This document shows positions 25,384-33,868 of a stretch of DNA of 64,000 bases, piece by piece. This DNA comes from UBA1479 sp964012715. GTDB taxonomy: Bacteria > Pseudomonadota > Alphaproteobacteria > Rhodospirillales > Casp-alpha2. The stretch spans positions 8,090 to 72,089 of the forward strand of contig CAXGUG010000006.1 in the NCBI GenBank assembly GCA_964012715.1, read 5' to 3'. The notes beneath the pieces were generated by a model. The model did not search any database. It was not told the origin of the DNA and was given only the letters and a program-made list of their open reading frames with translations. The position numbers were made by a program, and so were the translations under genes. Numbering within the stretch: the stretch's first letter is position 1; each line of letters starts with the position of its first letter.

Positions 25384-26550
25384 ATGACGAAACCGTTCTA
25401 CCGCTGTTCTTCATGCCTTCTCCCGAACACCAAACCCGACCTGCATTTCGAAGGCGATACCTGCCTGGCCTGTAAGTTCCAGCGCCATCAGGATCACACC
25501 GTCGATTGGGATGCACGGCGCAAGGAGTTCGACGAACTGCTCGGTTCGCTCAAACGTTCCGACAGTGAATACGACTGCCTGGTAGCAGTCAGCGGCGGCA
25601 AGGACAGCGTCTATCAGGCCTATCTGACCACGCAGGTCGCCGGCCTGAAGCCGTTGCTGGTTTCGTTCGAGCCGTCTTATCCGACCGAAGTCGGACGCCA
25701 GAACCTCTCCGTCATGACCGATGCCTTCAATGCGGACCTGCTGCAGTTGAAGAAATCGAGCACCTACAGAAAGCTGGCCCGGGCCGGATTCGATCTGGTC
25801 GGCGATCACGAATGGCCGAACCATGTCGGGATTTTCTGCTGGCCGGTGCAGATGGCGGTGAAACTGCGGATTCCGACCATCTTCTATGGCGAGCCGGGCG
25901 GCTATATCGGATTGGGCCGGTGGGAGAAGATCGAATCGGAAAAAACGGTCACCCGCGAACACATCGAGCAATACGTCGGCATGAACGGCCTGCGGTTGAG
26001 CGACATCCTCGACATCGATCCTACAATCAGTAAGAAAGACGTCATTCCCTACGTCTACCCTTCGGAAGAGGAACTCGGCCAACATGAGATCACGGCCTAC
26101 AACCTCGGCCATTTCTTCCATTGGGATACGCAGCGCAATATTCGGTTGATCAAAAAGTTCGGCTGGCAGACCGCGCCGGAACGCACCGAAATGGATTTCG
26201 GCAACTGGGAAAGCATCGATTGCGGTTTCATGCCGATGCACCAGTATTTCAAGTTCATCAAATACGGATACTCTCGCGCCACCGACCATGCGTCCTATGA
26301 ACTTCGCCATGGACGCCTCAGCAAGCGCCAGGCCATCGAATACATCATGGAATACGATTGGCCCCTGCCGACCCGCTATTTCGAAGAGTTCCTTGAGTTC
26401 TTGAGCATCGACGAAGACTATTTCTTCAAAACCGTGGATCGGTTCGCCAACCCCCTGTTGTTCGAGGTCGACAATAAGAACGACTTCGTCCGAGCCTGGG
26501 ACAACAACCTGGTTCTCAAAGACATCTGGTTCGAAAGCCTGAAAGCCTAA
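25384..26550 (+). CDS. N-acetyl sugar amidotransferase (WbpG/PseA type), first copy
   Basis: This 388-residue enzyme has an N-terminal zinc-binding set Cys8-x2-Cys11 and Cys27-x2-Cys30, then an ATP-pyrophosphatase P-loop SGGKDS at residues 70-75. The family (TIGR03573) uses ATP and ammonia to turn an N-acetyl group into an acetamidino group. Homologues are PseA in Campylobacter pseudaminic acid modification and WbpG in Pseudomonas O-antigen. It follows pseI after a 124-base gap without a gene and is followed by hisH- and hisF-like genes that should feed it ammonia. The product is probably acetamidino-pseudaminic acid. Confidence 0.88.
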   Translation: MTKPFYRCSSCLLPNTKPDLHFEGDTCLACKFQRHQDHTVDWDARRKEFDELLGSLKRSDSEYDCLVAVSGGKDSVYQAYLTTQVAGLKPLLVSFEPSYPTEVGRQNLSVMTDAFNADLLQLKKSSTYRKLARAGFDLVGDHEWPNHVGIFCWPVQMAVKLRIPTIFYGEPGGYIGLGRWEKIESEKTVTREHIEQYVGMNGLRLSDILDIDPTISKKDVIPYVYPSEEELGQHEITAYNLGHFFHWDTQRNIRLIKKFGWQTAPERTEMDFGNWESIDCGFMPMHQYFKFIKYGYSRATDHASYELRHGRLSKRQAIEYIMEYDWPLPTRYFEEFLEFLSIDEDYFFKTVDRFANPLLFEVDNKNDFVRAWDNNLVLKDIWFESLKA

Positions 26551-26560
26551 GCAGGCGCGA

Positions 26561-27166
26561 ATGATCGGCCTCATCAATCTGGGGATCAACAACCTGTACT
26601 CTGTGGAGCGCGTGCTCCGCAGCGTCGGCGTTGCCTATGAGACCAAGCTGCGGGACGACCTGAGCGCCTATGACAAGCTGGTGTTGCCGGGGGTCGGTGC
26701 TTTTACCGCCGCCATGGACAATATCCGGGAGCAACGGCTCGATACGCGTATCAAGGATTTCGTCGACCAAGGCGGCAGCCTGTTCGGTATCTGTCTTGGA
26801 ATGCAGCTGTTGTTTTCGACAAGCATCGAAGGCGGCCAGGACGTATCTGGGCTGGGCTTGATCCCGGGTCGGGTGACCCGGCTGGCGGAAACCGATGCCT
26901 GCCGACTTCCTCATATCGGCTGGAACGAAGTGATCCAAACAACGCCGTCCAAGATCTTCAATGACGTCCCGTCCGGTGGGCATTTTTATTTTCAACATTC
27001 CTTTGCCGTGCGCCCAGAAGATCCGAACGTCATCATTGCCGAAAGCGTCCATAGCGAACGCTTCCCCTGCGCCGTGCAGTCGGGAACCGTTTTCGGGGTG
27101 CAGTTCCATCCTGAGAAAAGCTACCAGAACGGCTTCAACCTGATGCAGGCCTTCCTGCGGTCGTAA
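26561..27166 (+). CDS. hisH: HisH-like glutamine amidotransferase subunit, first copy
   Basis: This 201-residue class I glutaminase has an intact triad: nucleophile Cys78 in GICLGMQ, and His183 and Glu185 in FHPEKS. It hydrolyses glutamine and passes ammonia to its HisF partner. In this setting it is not expected to serve histidine synthesis: it lies between an N-acetyl sugar amidotransferase and a HisF lacking Asp11, as hisH2 does in the Pseudomonas aeruginosa O5 locus. It starts ten bases after the amidotransferase stop, and hisF begins four bases after its own stop. Confidence 0.88.
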   Translation: MIGLINLGINNLYSVERVLRSVGVAYETKLRDDLSAYDKLVLPGVGAFTAAMDNIREQRLDTRIKDFVDQGGSLFGICLGMQLLFSTSIEGGQDVSGLGLIPGRVTRLAETDACRLPHIGWNEVIQTTPSKIFNDVPSGGHFYFQHSFAVRPEDPNVIIAESVHSERFPCAVQSGTVFGVQFHPEKSYQNGFNLMQAFLRS

Positions 27167-27170
27167 CCGA

Positions 27171-27914
27171 ATGCTCACCAAACGCATCATTCCGATCGTC
27201 CAAGTCCGGAATTACCAGATCGTCAAAAGCCGCCGGTTCGGCGACTATCGGGTTTTCGGCAACTTCGAACAGACCGTCGCCGTCTATAACGGACGGCGCG
27301 TCGATGAGCTTGTCATCGTCGATATCGATGCGTCAAAAACAGAGGCAAAGCCGGACACGCGCATTCTGAAATTCCTATCGCGCGATCTGGATATTCCGCT
27401 GACCTATGGCGGCGGCGTCACCGATCTGACCGATATCGAAAACTGCCTCGCCAATGGATGCGACCGCATTGCACTCAACAACATCACATTGAGCAGCCTG
27501 GATATGGTCGCCAAGGCCGTCGCGGTCTTCGGCTCTCAATGCATCGTCGGTTCGGTCGACTACAGCTATGTCGATGGCGTCCCCATGGTGTTCAGCCATG
27601 TCGAGAACGAACCGATTGCGAAAAGCCTGGAAACCCATCTTGAAGATCTGCAGAACGTCGGCATTGGCGAGCTGCTGCTGACCAGCGTCGATCACGACGG
27701 GATGATGAACGGGTACGATAGCCGATTGAAAGATTTCGTGGGCTCCGTCACGTCGCCGATCCTGATCAACGGCGGCTGCGGCACACCGGAGCATATTGCC
27801 GAGGTGGCGCCCGACTATGCCGGATGCTGCATGAGCAGTTTGTTCCAGTACTCGCAGTATGGCTATCGGGATATCAAGGATTTCCTCCGGGATAAGGGCA
27901 TCCCAGTCCGGTGA
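27171..27914 (+). CDS. hisF: HisF-like ammonia-channel subunit, first copy (Asp11 replaced by Gln)
   Basis: This 247-residue TIM barrel aligns end to end with the HisF synthase subunit. The second catalytic acid, Asp130 (IVGSVD), is present, but the first, Asp11, is Gln (RIIPIVQVRN), so imidazole glycerol phosphate cyclisation should be lost. The barrel probably only docks HisH and conducts ammonia to the sugar amidotransferase. The following gene starts within its stop (GTGA). A similar trio lies at 46604-50296, and its HisF lost the same residue. Confidence 0.88.
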   Translation: MLTKRIIPIVQVRNYQIVKSRRFGDYRVFGNFEQTVAVYNGRRVDELVIVDIDASKTEAKPDTRILKFLSRDLDIPLTYGGGVTDLTDIENCLANGCDRIALNNITLSSLDMVAKAVAVFGSQCIVGSVDYSYVDGVPMVFSHVENEPIAKSLETHLEDLQNVGIGELLLTSVDHDGMMNGYDSRLKDFVGSVTSPILINGGCGTPEHIAEVAPDYAGCCMSSLFQYSQYGYRDIKDFLRDKGIPVR

Positions 27915-29845
27915 ACCGGATCGTATTTATCGAAAGGTTGGACCGCATAACCCTGCTGGTTGCCTTCGTGCACCGGCTGCTCGGTCGCTCTGTGTACTAT
28001 AAGGAGCTAACCCCAACCTTTAGAAAGCACGATTTCGTTGACCGGCTACGGCGATACGGGCTTTGCCCGCATAATTATCTCGGTCGACCTGGGTCATTGT
28101 ATACGGACTACCTGGACGCCCATGTCGCGGCCTCTAATAGCTGTCTGCAGAATACGCTGAAGCGCCATCCTCTGTATGAACGCACCCGCGCCATGTGGCC
28201 CGAGACGTCACCTGATGTTATCGATCACGCGATGATGGCGTCGTTGTTCAACGACAACCATCTTGCCTACGGCTGTTCCAGCGTCCCCTTACTGCTTTCG
28301 CTGCCGGGTTCGAACGACGGTTCCACGCGCATCGTGGTCTACCCCTATACGGCCGCCGGATGTCTTTTGCTCGAAAGCCATTTCAGTGCGCGCGCCGAGG
28401 TTCGTGTTTCATCCTGCCATGTCTATGTCCAAGGGGCCTGGGCGATCACCAAACGGCTGTTCCAACGGCTCGCCGCCAAGCTGCGCCTGGGGCGCAAGCC
28501 AACAACTGATCAAGCATCATCGGATCAGAAGCAACGGCGCCGACCGGTCGAGGCGACCCCCCCTTTCGCCGGCAAGGAGGTTTTATTTTTCCCCCACGTC
28601 AGCCTTCGGTATTCCTCTTTCTTCAAGAAAACCTACCTATTTCAATATGAAGGTCCTGGATACGGTCGAGGTGACACTTGCGTAGTTTGGACCCAGGCCG
28701 GACGCGACCGCCTGTCCGAACGGTACATGGAACGATACGGCATAGCCTATATCGCGATCCCCGAGCGAACGTCCATCAGCCAGGCTTTGCACTTGATACG
28801 CGAAACCGTTCGCACCGGCGGCCTCCGCACCCTGGGGAACCTATTCGCGACCGTGGCCTTGGTTCGCTTTATCGTCCGCGTTTCCGTCGCGAAGCAATTC
28901 TTCGCTCAGTTCCAAGACGCTAAGGTCGCGCATGTTCATTATGACGCCCTGTTCCCGCCTCATCTGACCCTGGCCATGGAACTGAACGGCATTCATGTGG
29001 CGGCCCTTCAAGATCGCGTTTTTCAATACCGGTACTACCCGCACCTGTTCTATCGAACCTATTTCGTGGAAAATGAAACGACGGCGGCCAAAATGTGCCG
29101 TGATGCAGGTTATCTGGCGCAGAAGTTCATTCCCATCGGCGTTCCCCGAATCGATCATGTCCGTTGCGATCGCCAACATGTGCGGGATCGAATCATGCGG
29201 TTGGCGGATGGCCGCCGGGTTGTCGTTTGTTTTGGCTTGTTTCCGATATCAGACGATGACGTCGGCATTTACGGCGAAGACGGAACGTCGGCCGAGAGCA
29301 ACAAGGAATTCCTGGAAACCGTTCTTGATCTTGCAGGACGCGACCCCGGGTTCTTTTACTATCTGCGCCTCAAGGATACCGATTTCATCGCCCAAGGCTT
29401 CGAGCCGGCCCTGGTGGCCCGGTTGCGCGCGACCGACAATGTGTTTCTTGACTTGAATCTCAGGGCCACAGGCTCTTATGAACTGCTTGCCCTTGCAGAC
29501 ATCGTATTCGGTAAGTTGAGCATGATCATCGAAGAAGCCCGCGCCGCAGGCAAACCCGCATTCTATTATGATCCGGAAGGGTATGTCCGGGGCGTGGACT
29601 TCGTCGAAGACCCGGATGCGGTGATCGCCGCTGACCGAAATAAGTTGTTCGAGATGATACAAAATCCGCAATCATATGCGGCGGCCAAGCAGCCGCAGGT
29701 GCGTGCCGGCAATGACGGATACGAAGCAGTCCGACAAACCATCATGAATTTCAAACCGGACGGCCGCGGCTTTTCCGCTGCGACGCCGACCCTATCTTCA
29801 TCACATTCCGCGAAAACCGAAGGCGATACGATATGGACGAACTGA
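27911..29845 (+). CDS. Large GT-B-like protein, candidate pseudaminyl (nonulosonate) transferase
   Basis: This 644-residue protein is not firmly recognised. Residues about 220-600 look like a two-domain GT-B enzyme: 'EVLFFPHVSLRY', 'AHVHYDALFPPHLTLAMEL', 'FIPIGVPRIDHVR', then a C-terminal half with 'VFLDLNLRATGSYELLALADIVFGK' and 'MIIEEARAAGKPAFYYD', reminiscent of KpsS and CDP-glycerol transferase folds. Residues about 195-220 form a basic, low-complexity linker. It starts with GTG in a GTGA overlap with hisF and ends 13 bases inside pseB, so it is locked into the pseudaminic acid operon. No Maf-type flagellin pseudaminyl transferase is visible, which makes this the natural candidate transferase. 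Confidence 0.55.
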   Translation: MNRIVFIERLDRITLLVAFVHRLLGRSVYYKELTPTFRKHDFVDRLRRYGLCPHNYLGRPGSLYTDYLDAHVAASNSCLQNTLKRHPLYERTRAMWPETSPDVIDHAMMASLFNDNHLAYGCSSVPLLLSLPGSNDGSTRIVVYPYTAAGCLLLESHFSARAEVRVSSCHVYVQGAWAITKRLFQRLAAKLRLGRKPTTDQASSDQKQRRRPVEATPPFAGKEVLFFPHVSLRYSSFFKKTYLFQYEGPGYGRGDTCVVWTQAGRDRLSERYMERYGIAYIAIPERTSISQALHLIRETVRTGGLRTLGNLFATVALVRFIVRVSVAKQFFAQFQDAKVAHVHYDALFPPHLTLAMELNGIHVAALQDRVFQYRYYPHLFYRTYFVENETTAAKMCRDAGYLAQKFIPIGVPRIDHVRCDRQHVRDRIMRLADGRRVVVCFGLFPISDDDVGIYGEDGTSAESNKEFLETVLDLAGRDPGFFYYLRLKDTDFIAQGFEPALVARLRATDNVFLDLNLRATGSYELLALADIVFGKLSMIIEEARAAGKPAFYYDPEGYVRGVDFVEDPDAVIAADRNKLFEMIQNPQSYAAAKQPQVRAGNDGYEAVRQTIMNFKPDGRGFSAATPTLSSSHSAKTEGDTIWTN

Positions 29846-30819
29846 ATGGCCGATCAATTCTGGTGACCGGCGGCACGGGCTCGTTTGGACGGGCTTTTGT
29901 TCAAGAAGCCTTGAAGCACAAAGAGCTCAACCGCTTGGTCGTCTATTCCCGCGACGAATTGAAGCAGTTCGAAATGGCGCAGGAGATCAAAACACCGCGT
30001 CTCCGCTATTTCATTGGCGACATCCGCGACGAAGACCGCTTGAAGCGGGCCTTGGTCGGCGTCGACACGATCGTGCATGCGGCTGCGATGAAGCAAGTGG
30101 TCGCCGCCGAATACAATCCGATCGAATGCATCAAGACCAACGTCCTGGGTGCCGAGAACATCATCAACGCCGCGATCGATTGCGGCGTGAAGAACGTGAT
30201 CGCCCTATCGACGGACAAAGCGGTCAACCCCATCAATCTTTACGGCGCGACCAAGCTTTGCTCCGACAAGCTGTTTATCGCCGCCAACCATCTTGGCAGC
30301 AAGGGACCGACGCGGTTCTCTGTGGTCCGCTACGGCAACGTCATGGGATCGCGGGGAAGCGTCATCCCGTTCTTCATGAAGATGCGCGATACAGGAAAAC
30401 TTCCCATCACCGACCCGCGCATGACCCGCTTCTGGATTACCTTGGAACAGGGCGTGCGGTTCGTCATTCGCTCGCTGGCGATGATGAAAGGCGGCGAAGT
30501 CTTCGTGCCGAAAATTCCGTCGACCAAGGTTACCGACTTGGCCGATGCCATTGCACCTGAGTGCGAACAAGAAGTCGTCGGCATCCGCCCGGGCGAAAAA
30601 ATTCACGAGGTCCTCGTCCCCAAAGACGAAGCCCGCCACACTTGGGAGTTCGAAGATTTCTACGTCATCCGACCCAGCCATCATATGTGGGCCGAGGACG
30701 ACAAGGTTCTGTACGAGGGAAGCGCCGGGACGCCGGTCGATCCCACCTTCGAGTACTCGAGCGACGGCAACGATACCGTGTTGGACATCGACGCCATCCG
30801 GTCGATGGTCTCCGTATGA
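29833..30819 (+). CDS. pseB: UDP-N-acetylglucosamine 4,6-dehydratase (inverting)
   Basis: This 328-residue enzyme makes UDP-2-acetamido-2,6-dideoxy-beta-L-arabino-hexos-4-ulose, the first step to pseudaminic acid. It has TGGTGSFG at residues 12-19, the FlaA1/PseB signature AAAMKQV (83-89), the active-site trio Thr127-Asp128-Lys129, and Tyr137-x3-Lys141. The size is that of soluble FlaA1/PseB, without the membrane domain of WbpM. The ATG at 29833 overlaps the upstream gene by 13 bases and the stop overlaps pseC (ATGA). Confidence 0.93.
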   Translation: MDELNGRSILVTGGTGSFGRAFVQEALKHKELNRLVVYSRDELKQFEMAQEIKTPRLRYFIGDIRDEDRLKRALVGVDTIVHAAAMKQVVAAEYNPIECIKTNVLGAENIINAAIDCGVKNVIALSTDKAVNPINLYGATKLCSDKLFIAANHLGSKGPTRFSVVRYGNVMGSRGSVIPFFMKMRDTGKLPITDPRMTRFWITLEQGVRFVIRSLAMMKGGEVFVPKIPSTKVTDLADAIAPECEQEVVGIRPGEKIHEVLVPKDEARHTWEFEDFYVIRPSHHMWAEDDKVLYEGSAGTPVDPTFEYSSDGNDTVLDIDAIRSMVSV

Positions 30820-32000
30820 CGCAGCGCTTCCTCCAGTACGGATCGCAACAGATCGACGAAGCCGACTTCGCTGCGGTGCGCGAGGTATTGGAGGGAGATT
30901 TCCTAACGCAGGGCCCCGCCGTCGAACGATTTGAAGCCACGTTGACGGAAAGAACAGGAGCCCGGTTCGCCGTCGCCGTCAGCAGCGGCACTGCGGGCCT
31001 GCATATCGCCTGTCTGGCCGCCGGCTTGAAACCTGGCGACAAGGGCCTGACCTCCGCCTTGACCTTCGTCGCCTCGGCCAACGGCATTCGTTATACCGGG
31101 GCCGATGCGGCCTTGGTCGATATCGACCCGAAGACCCTGGGGTTCTCCGGCACCGGGTTGACATCCGCGTTGGCGACCCATTCCGATGCATCGGTAATCA
31201 TGCCCGTGCACTTCGGCGGATTGGCTGGAGACGTCGCCTTGATCAGAAAAGCTGCGGGCGAGCGTTGCATCATCGAAGACGCCTGCCACGCCCTTGGCGG
31301 AACGTATGAAGACGGCAGCCCTGTCGGCTGCGGCAAGTTCGCGGACATGTCGGTGTTTTCGTTCCATCCGGTCAAGCCGATCACGACGGCGGAGGGCGGC
31401 GCCGTCGTGACCAACGACCCCGAATTGGCCGATCGCCTGCGGCGGCTTCGCAGCCACGGGATCGAACGGGACCGATCCAGATTCGTCGCCGCCCCCACCG
31501 GTGACGATGCCGATGCGCCCTGGTGGTACGAACAACACGAGTTGGGTTTCAACTATCGGCTCAGCGACCTGCACGCCGCGTTGGGCGCATCTCAGATGAA
31601 ACGCCTGGATGCCTTCATCGCCCGCCGACGAGAGATCGCAAGCTATTACGATCAAGCCTTCGCCAACCTGAACGCCATAATCCCCGCCCAGGCCGACCCG
31701 GCGCAACGCTGCCGCTCCGCCCACCATATTTATGTGATTCAAGCCGACTGGCGGGCTATCGGGCACACCCGAAAATCGTTCATGGCGGCTCTGGCCGAAC
31801 GGAGCATCGGCAGCCAGGTTCACTACATTCCTGTCTATGAGCAACCAGTCCACCACGACTTGCGTGGGCGAGGCGAGCAGGATTTTCCGGAAACCGCCCA
31901 GTATTATAAAAGCTGTCTGACTCTTCCGTTCCATCAAGGTTTGACCGATGAAGAGGTTGAGCGCGTCGTCGTCGCCGTTAAGGAATGCGCAGGTCAGTGA
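30816..32000 (+). CDS. pseC: UDP-4-amino-4,6-dideoxy-N-acetyl-beta-L-altrosamine transaminase
   Basis: This 394-residue DegT/DnrJ/EryC1 aminotransferase installs the C4 amino group on the PseB product. The PLP lysine is Lys187 in FHPVKPITTAEGG, and Asp155 in IIEDACHALGG contacts the pyridine nitrogen. 'SSGTAGLHIACLAAGLKPGD' is the phosphate-binding region. The start is ATG 30816 in an ATGA overlap with pseB; an apparent upstream extension lies wholly inside pseB. Together with PseB, PseH, PseG and PseI it completes the nonulosonate route. SpsC is its Bacillus counterpart. Confidence 0.92.
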   Translation: MTQRFLQYGSQQIDEADFAAVREVLEGDFLTQGPAVERFEATLTERTGARFAVAVSSGTAGLHIACLAAGLKPGDKGLTSALTFVASANGIRYTGADAALVDIDPKTLGFSGTGLTSALATHSDASVIMPVHFGGLAGDVALIRKAAGERCIIEDACHALGGTYEDGSPVGCGKFADMSVFSFHPVKPITTAEGGAVVTNDPELADRLRRLRSHGIERDRSRFVAAPTGDDADAPWWYEQHELGFNYRLSDLHAALGASQMKRLDAFIARRREIASYYDQAFANLNAIIPAQADPAQRCRSAHHIYVIQADWRAIGHTRKSFMAALAERSIGSQVHYIPVYEQPVHHDLRGRGEQDFPETAQYYKSCLTLPFHQGLTDEEVERVVVAVKECAGQ

Positions 32001-32803
32001 CCATTGCCGTCATCGTTCAAGCGCGCATGGCATCCACCCGGTTGCCGGGAAAGATCCTGTTGGACGCCGGGGGACGAACGTTCCTCTCCTGGGTTTTGCA
32101 GCGGTGCCTTCTGATCCCCGGCGTTGATGTCGTGTGTTGCGCGACATCCTCCGAACCGGATTGCGACCCGATTGCCGCCGAGGCGGAACGACAGGGTGCT
32201 CATGTATTTCGCGGTTCGGAAACGGATGTTCTCAACCGATATCGCGGCGCCGCAGACGCGGTCGGCGCCGACACGGTCATGCGCGTGACCAGCGATTGTC
32301 CGTTGATCGATCCGCAAACCTGCGGAGCGGTTATTGATTTATTACGCAGCAGCGGCGCGGACTATGCCTGTAACAACATGCCCTCATCCTGGCCCCACGG
32401 CTTGGACTGCGAAGCATTTTCCGCCGACGTCTTGCGCGTTGCGGACGATACCGCAACGGCGCACGACGCCCGAGAACACGTCACGCCGTTCCTTCGAACC
32501 GGCGCCGCGTTTCGTCAGGCATCACTGCCCGGTCCTGGCGGCGCCTGGGAACAACTACGATGGACCTTGGACACGCCGGACGATCACAGGTTCCTGTCAT
32601 CTTTCCTTCCGCTGCTGCCCGGGTTGTCGGCTGATTTTCCGACCGTCGGCGCCTGTCTGGCAGCGCATCCAGACCTGCTTCACTTTTGTTACCGGATTGG
32701 GCACGAAAACCGAAACGAAGCGCATGCCCCCATCCAGGGCACGATGCCGACTTTCGCCACCCAGTTGCCGAACATTGCACCCATGCTTGAAACAGGACGC
32801 TGA
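31997..32803 (+). CDS. pseF: SpsF-type CMP-pseudaminic acid cytidylyltransferase
   Basis: This 268-residue SpsF-family nucleotidyltransferase starts IAVIVQARMASTRLPGKIL, the family's nucleotide-binding signature, and has 'VTSDCPLIDP' for metal and sugar binding. In the Bacillus sps operon the corresponding gene activates a nonulosonic acid with CTP, and it lies directly before pseG/spsG, as here. I chose GTG 31997 because it overlaps the pseC stop as GTGA and gives the family's normal N-terminus; ATG 31985 would add four residues. A second, NeuA-like cytidylyltransferase at 35742 is the rival candidate for the CMP-transfer step. Confidence 0.8.
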   Translation: MTIAVIVQARMASTRLPGKILLDAGGRTFLSWVLQRCLLIPGVDVVCCATSSEPDCDPIAAEAERQGAHVFRGSETDVLNRYRGAADAVGADTVMRVTSDCPLIDPQTCGAVIDLLRSSGADYACNNMPSSWPHGLDCEAFSADVLRVADDTATAHDAREHVTPFLRTGAAFRQASLPGPGGAWEQLRWTLDTPDDHRFLSSFLPLLPGLSADFPTVGACLAAHPDLLHFCYRIGHENRNEAHAPIQGTMPTFATQLPNIAPMLETGR

Positions 32804-32827
32804 CGAGAGCAGATCGCGGAAACGATC

Positions 32828-33838
32828 GTGGATCAGAAGCCCCAAACAGTCGCCTTCATATTGGAAGCCGGCCCCGGCATAGGTCTGGGCCATGTCGATC
32901 GTAGCGGGGTCCTCGCAAGAGAACTTCAACGACGCGGGCATTCAGTTTTGGCTGCCGTCCAAGGGCCCCGCGACGTCCTCCCCGACCGGGGCTGGCAAGC
33001 GCTATCGCACGCACGCCAACTACAAGCCGAAACAGGCGAGCCGACGGAAGCCAAGGTCCTGGATCTCGCCAGCGAGACAAACCCGCAATGGATCTGCATC
33101 GACGGATACGGCTTCGCCAACGACAAATTCATTCGGGCGCTGAAAGCCCGCGGCTACCGGGTTCTCGTCTTCGATGATTTGGATCCAAACCGCCTGAAGG
33201 GGCTCGCAGATATCGTGGTCAATCAGAACGGCTCCGGCGGGAACGAACAAAGCGGACTGTTGAACGACACACGATATGCCCTGGTTTCCGCAAATCTGCT
33301 TGCCGGACGCAACCGACCGGCTACTTCATGGCAGGGTCGAATTCTCGTTTCGCTCGGCGGCGCCGATCCCAAGAATCTGACGCGTCCCATTCTACGCCTG
33401 CTCGACCAGACATTGATACCGGCCTGCGACATCGACGTCATCATCGGACCTTACTTTGAAGACAAGGGGCCATTCGAATCCCCGCGTCATCGGCTTCACA
33501 TCCATGACGCGCCCGAGACATTGACCCCATTCATGCTTTCCGCCGACTTGATCGTTACTGCGGCAGGCAGTTCCTGTTGGCAAGCCTGCGCGGCGGCCAT
33601 ACCGATGGTCGCCATCGAAACGGCGGACAATCAGCGGGTCGTCACCAGAACATTGGCCGACGCCAAAGCCGCTGTCGTTCTTCGGGGAGACGACCTCGCG
33701 CATGCGCAAACGGTTTTCAAAGACTCAATAACAAGGCTTGTATCCGACGATACGGCGCGTCATACGCTGTCTCAGGCAGCAGCCGCGCTGGTCGACGGCC
33801 AAGGCGCGCATCGCATCGCCGATGCCATGGGCCTTTAG
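32828..33838 (+). CDS. pseG: UDP-2,4-diacetamido-2,4,6-trideoxy-beta-L-altropyranose hydrolase
   Basis: This 336-residue GT-B-fold hydrolase removes UDP before the PseI condensation. The catalytic-His motif GIGLGHVDRS, the nucleotide-binding SLGGADPKN and 'TAAGSSCWQACAAAIP' all match PseG. One residue of the usual GLGH-x-x-R loop is Asp (HVDRS). The start is GTG 32828, 24 bases after the cytidylyltransferase stop. It ends the pseudaminic acid block; the next gene begins 30 bases later in a new functional group. Confidence 0.9.
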   Translation: MDQKPQTVAFILEAGPGIGLGHVDRSGVLARELQRRGHSVLAAVQGPRDVLPDRGWQALSHARQLQAETGEPTEAKVLDLASETNPQWICIDGYGFANDKFIRALKARGYRVLVFDDLDPNRLKGLADIVVNQNGSGGNEQSGLLNDTRYALVSANLLAGRNRPATSWQGRILVSLGGADPKNLTRPILRLLDQTLIPACDIDVIIGPYFEDKGPFESPRHRLHIHDAPETLTPFMLSADLIVTAAGSSCWQACAAAIPMVAIETADNQRVVTRTLADAKAAVVLRGDDLAHAQTVFKDSITRLVSDDTARHTLSQAAAALVDGQGAHRIADAMGL

Positions 33839-33868
33839 CGCGCAAGCCGACCGGGAAACGGAAGCACC

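Noticed and set aside
26561..27914. HisH/HisF as part of histidine biosynthesis
   Set aside because: No other his genes nearby, HisF lacks Asp11, and a sugar amidotransferase is adjacent. The same holds for the copies at 46604-47998.
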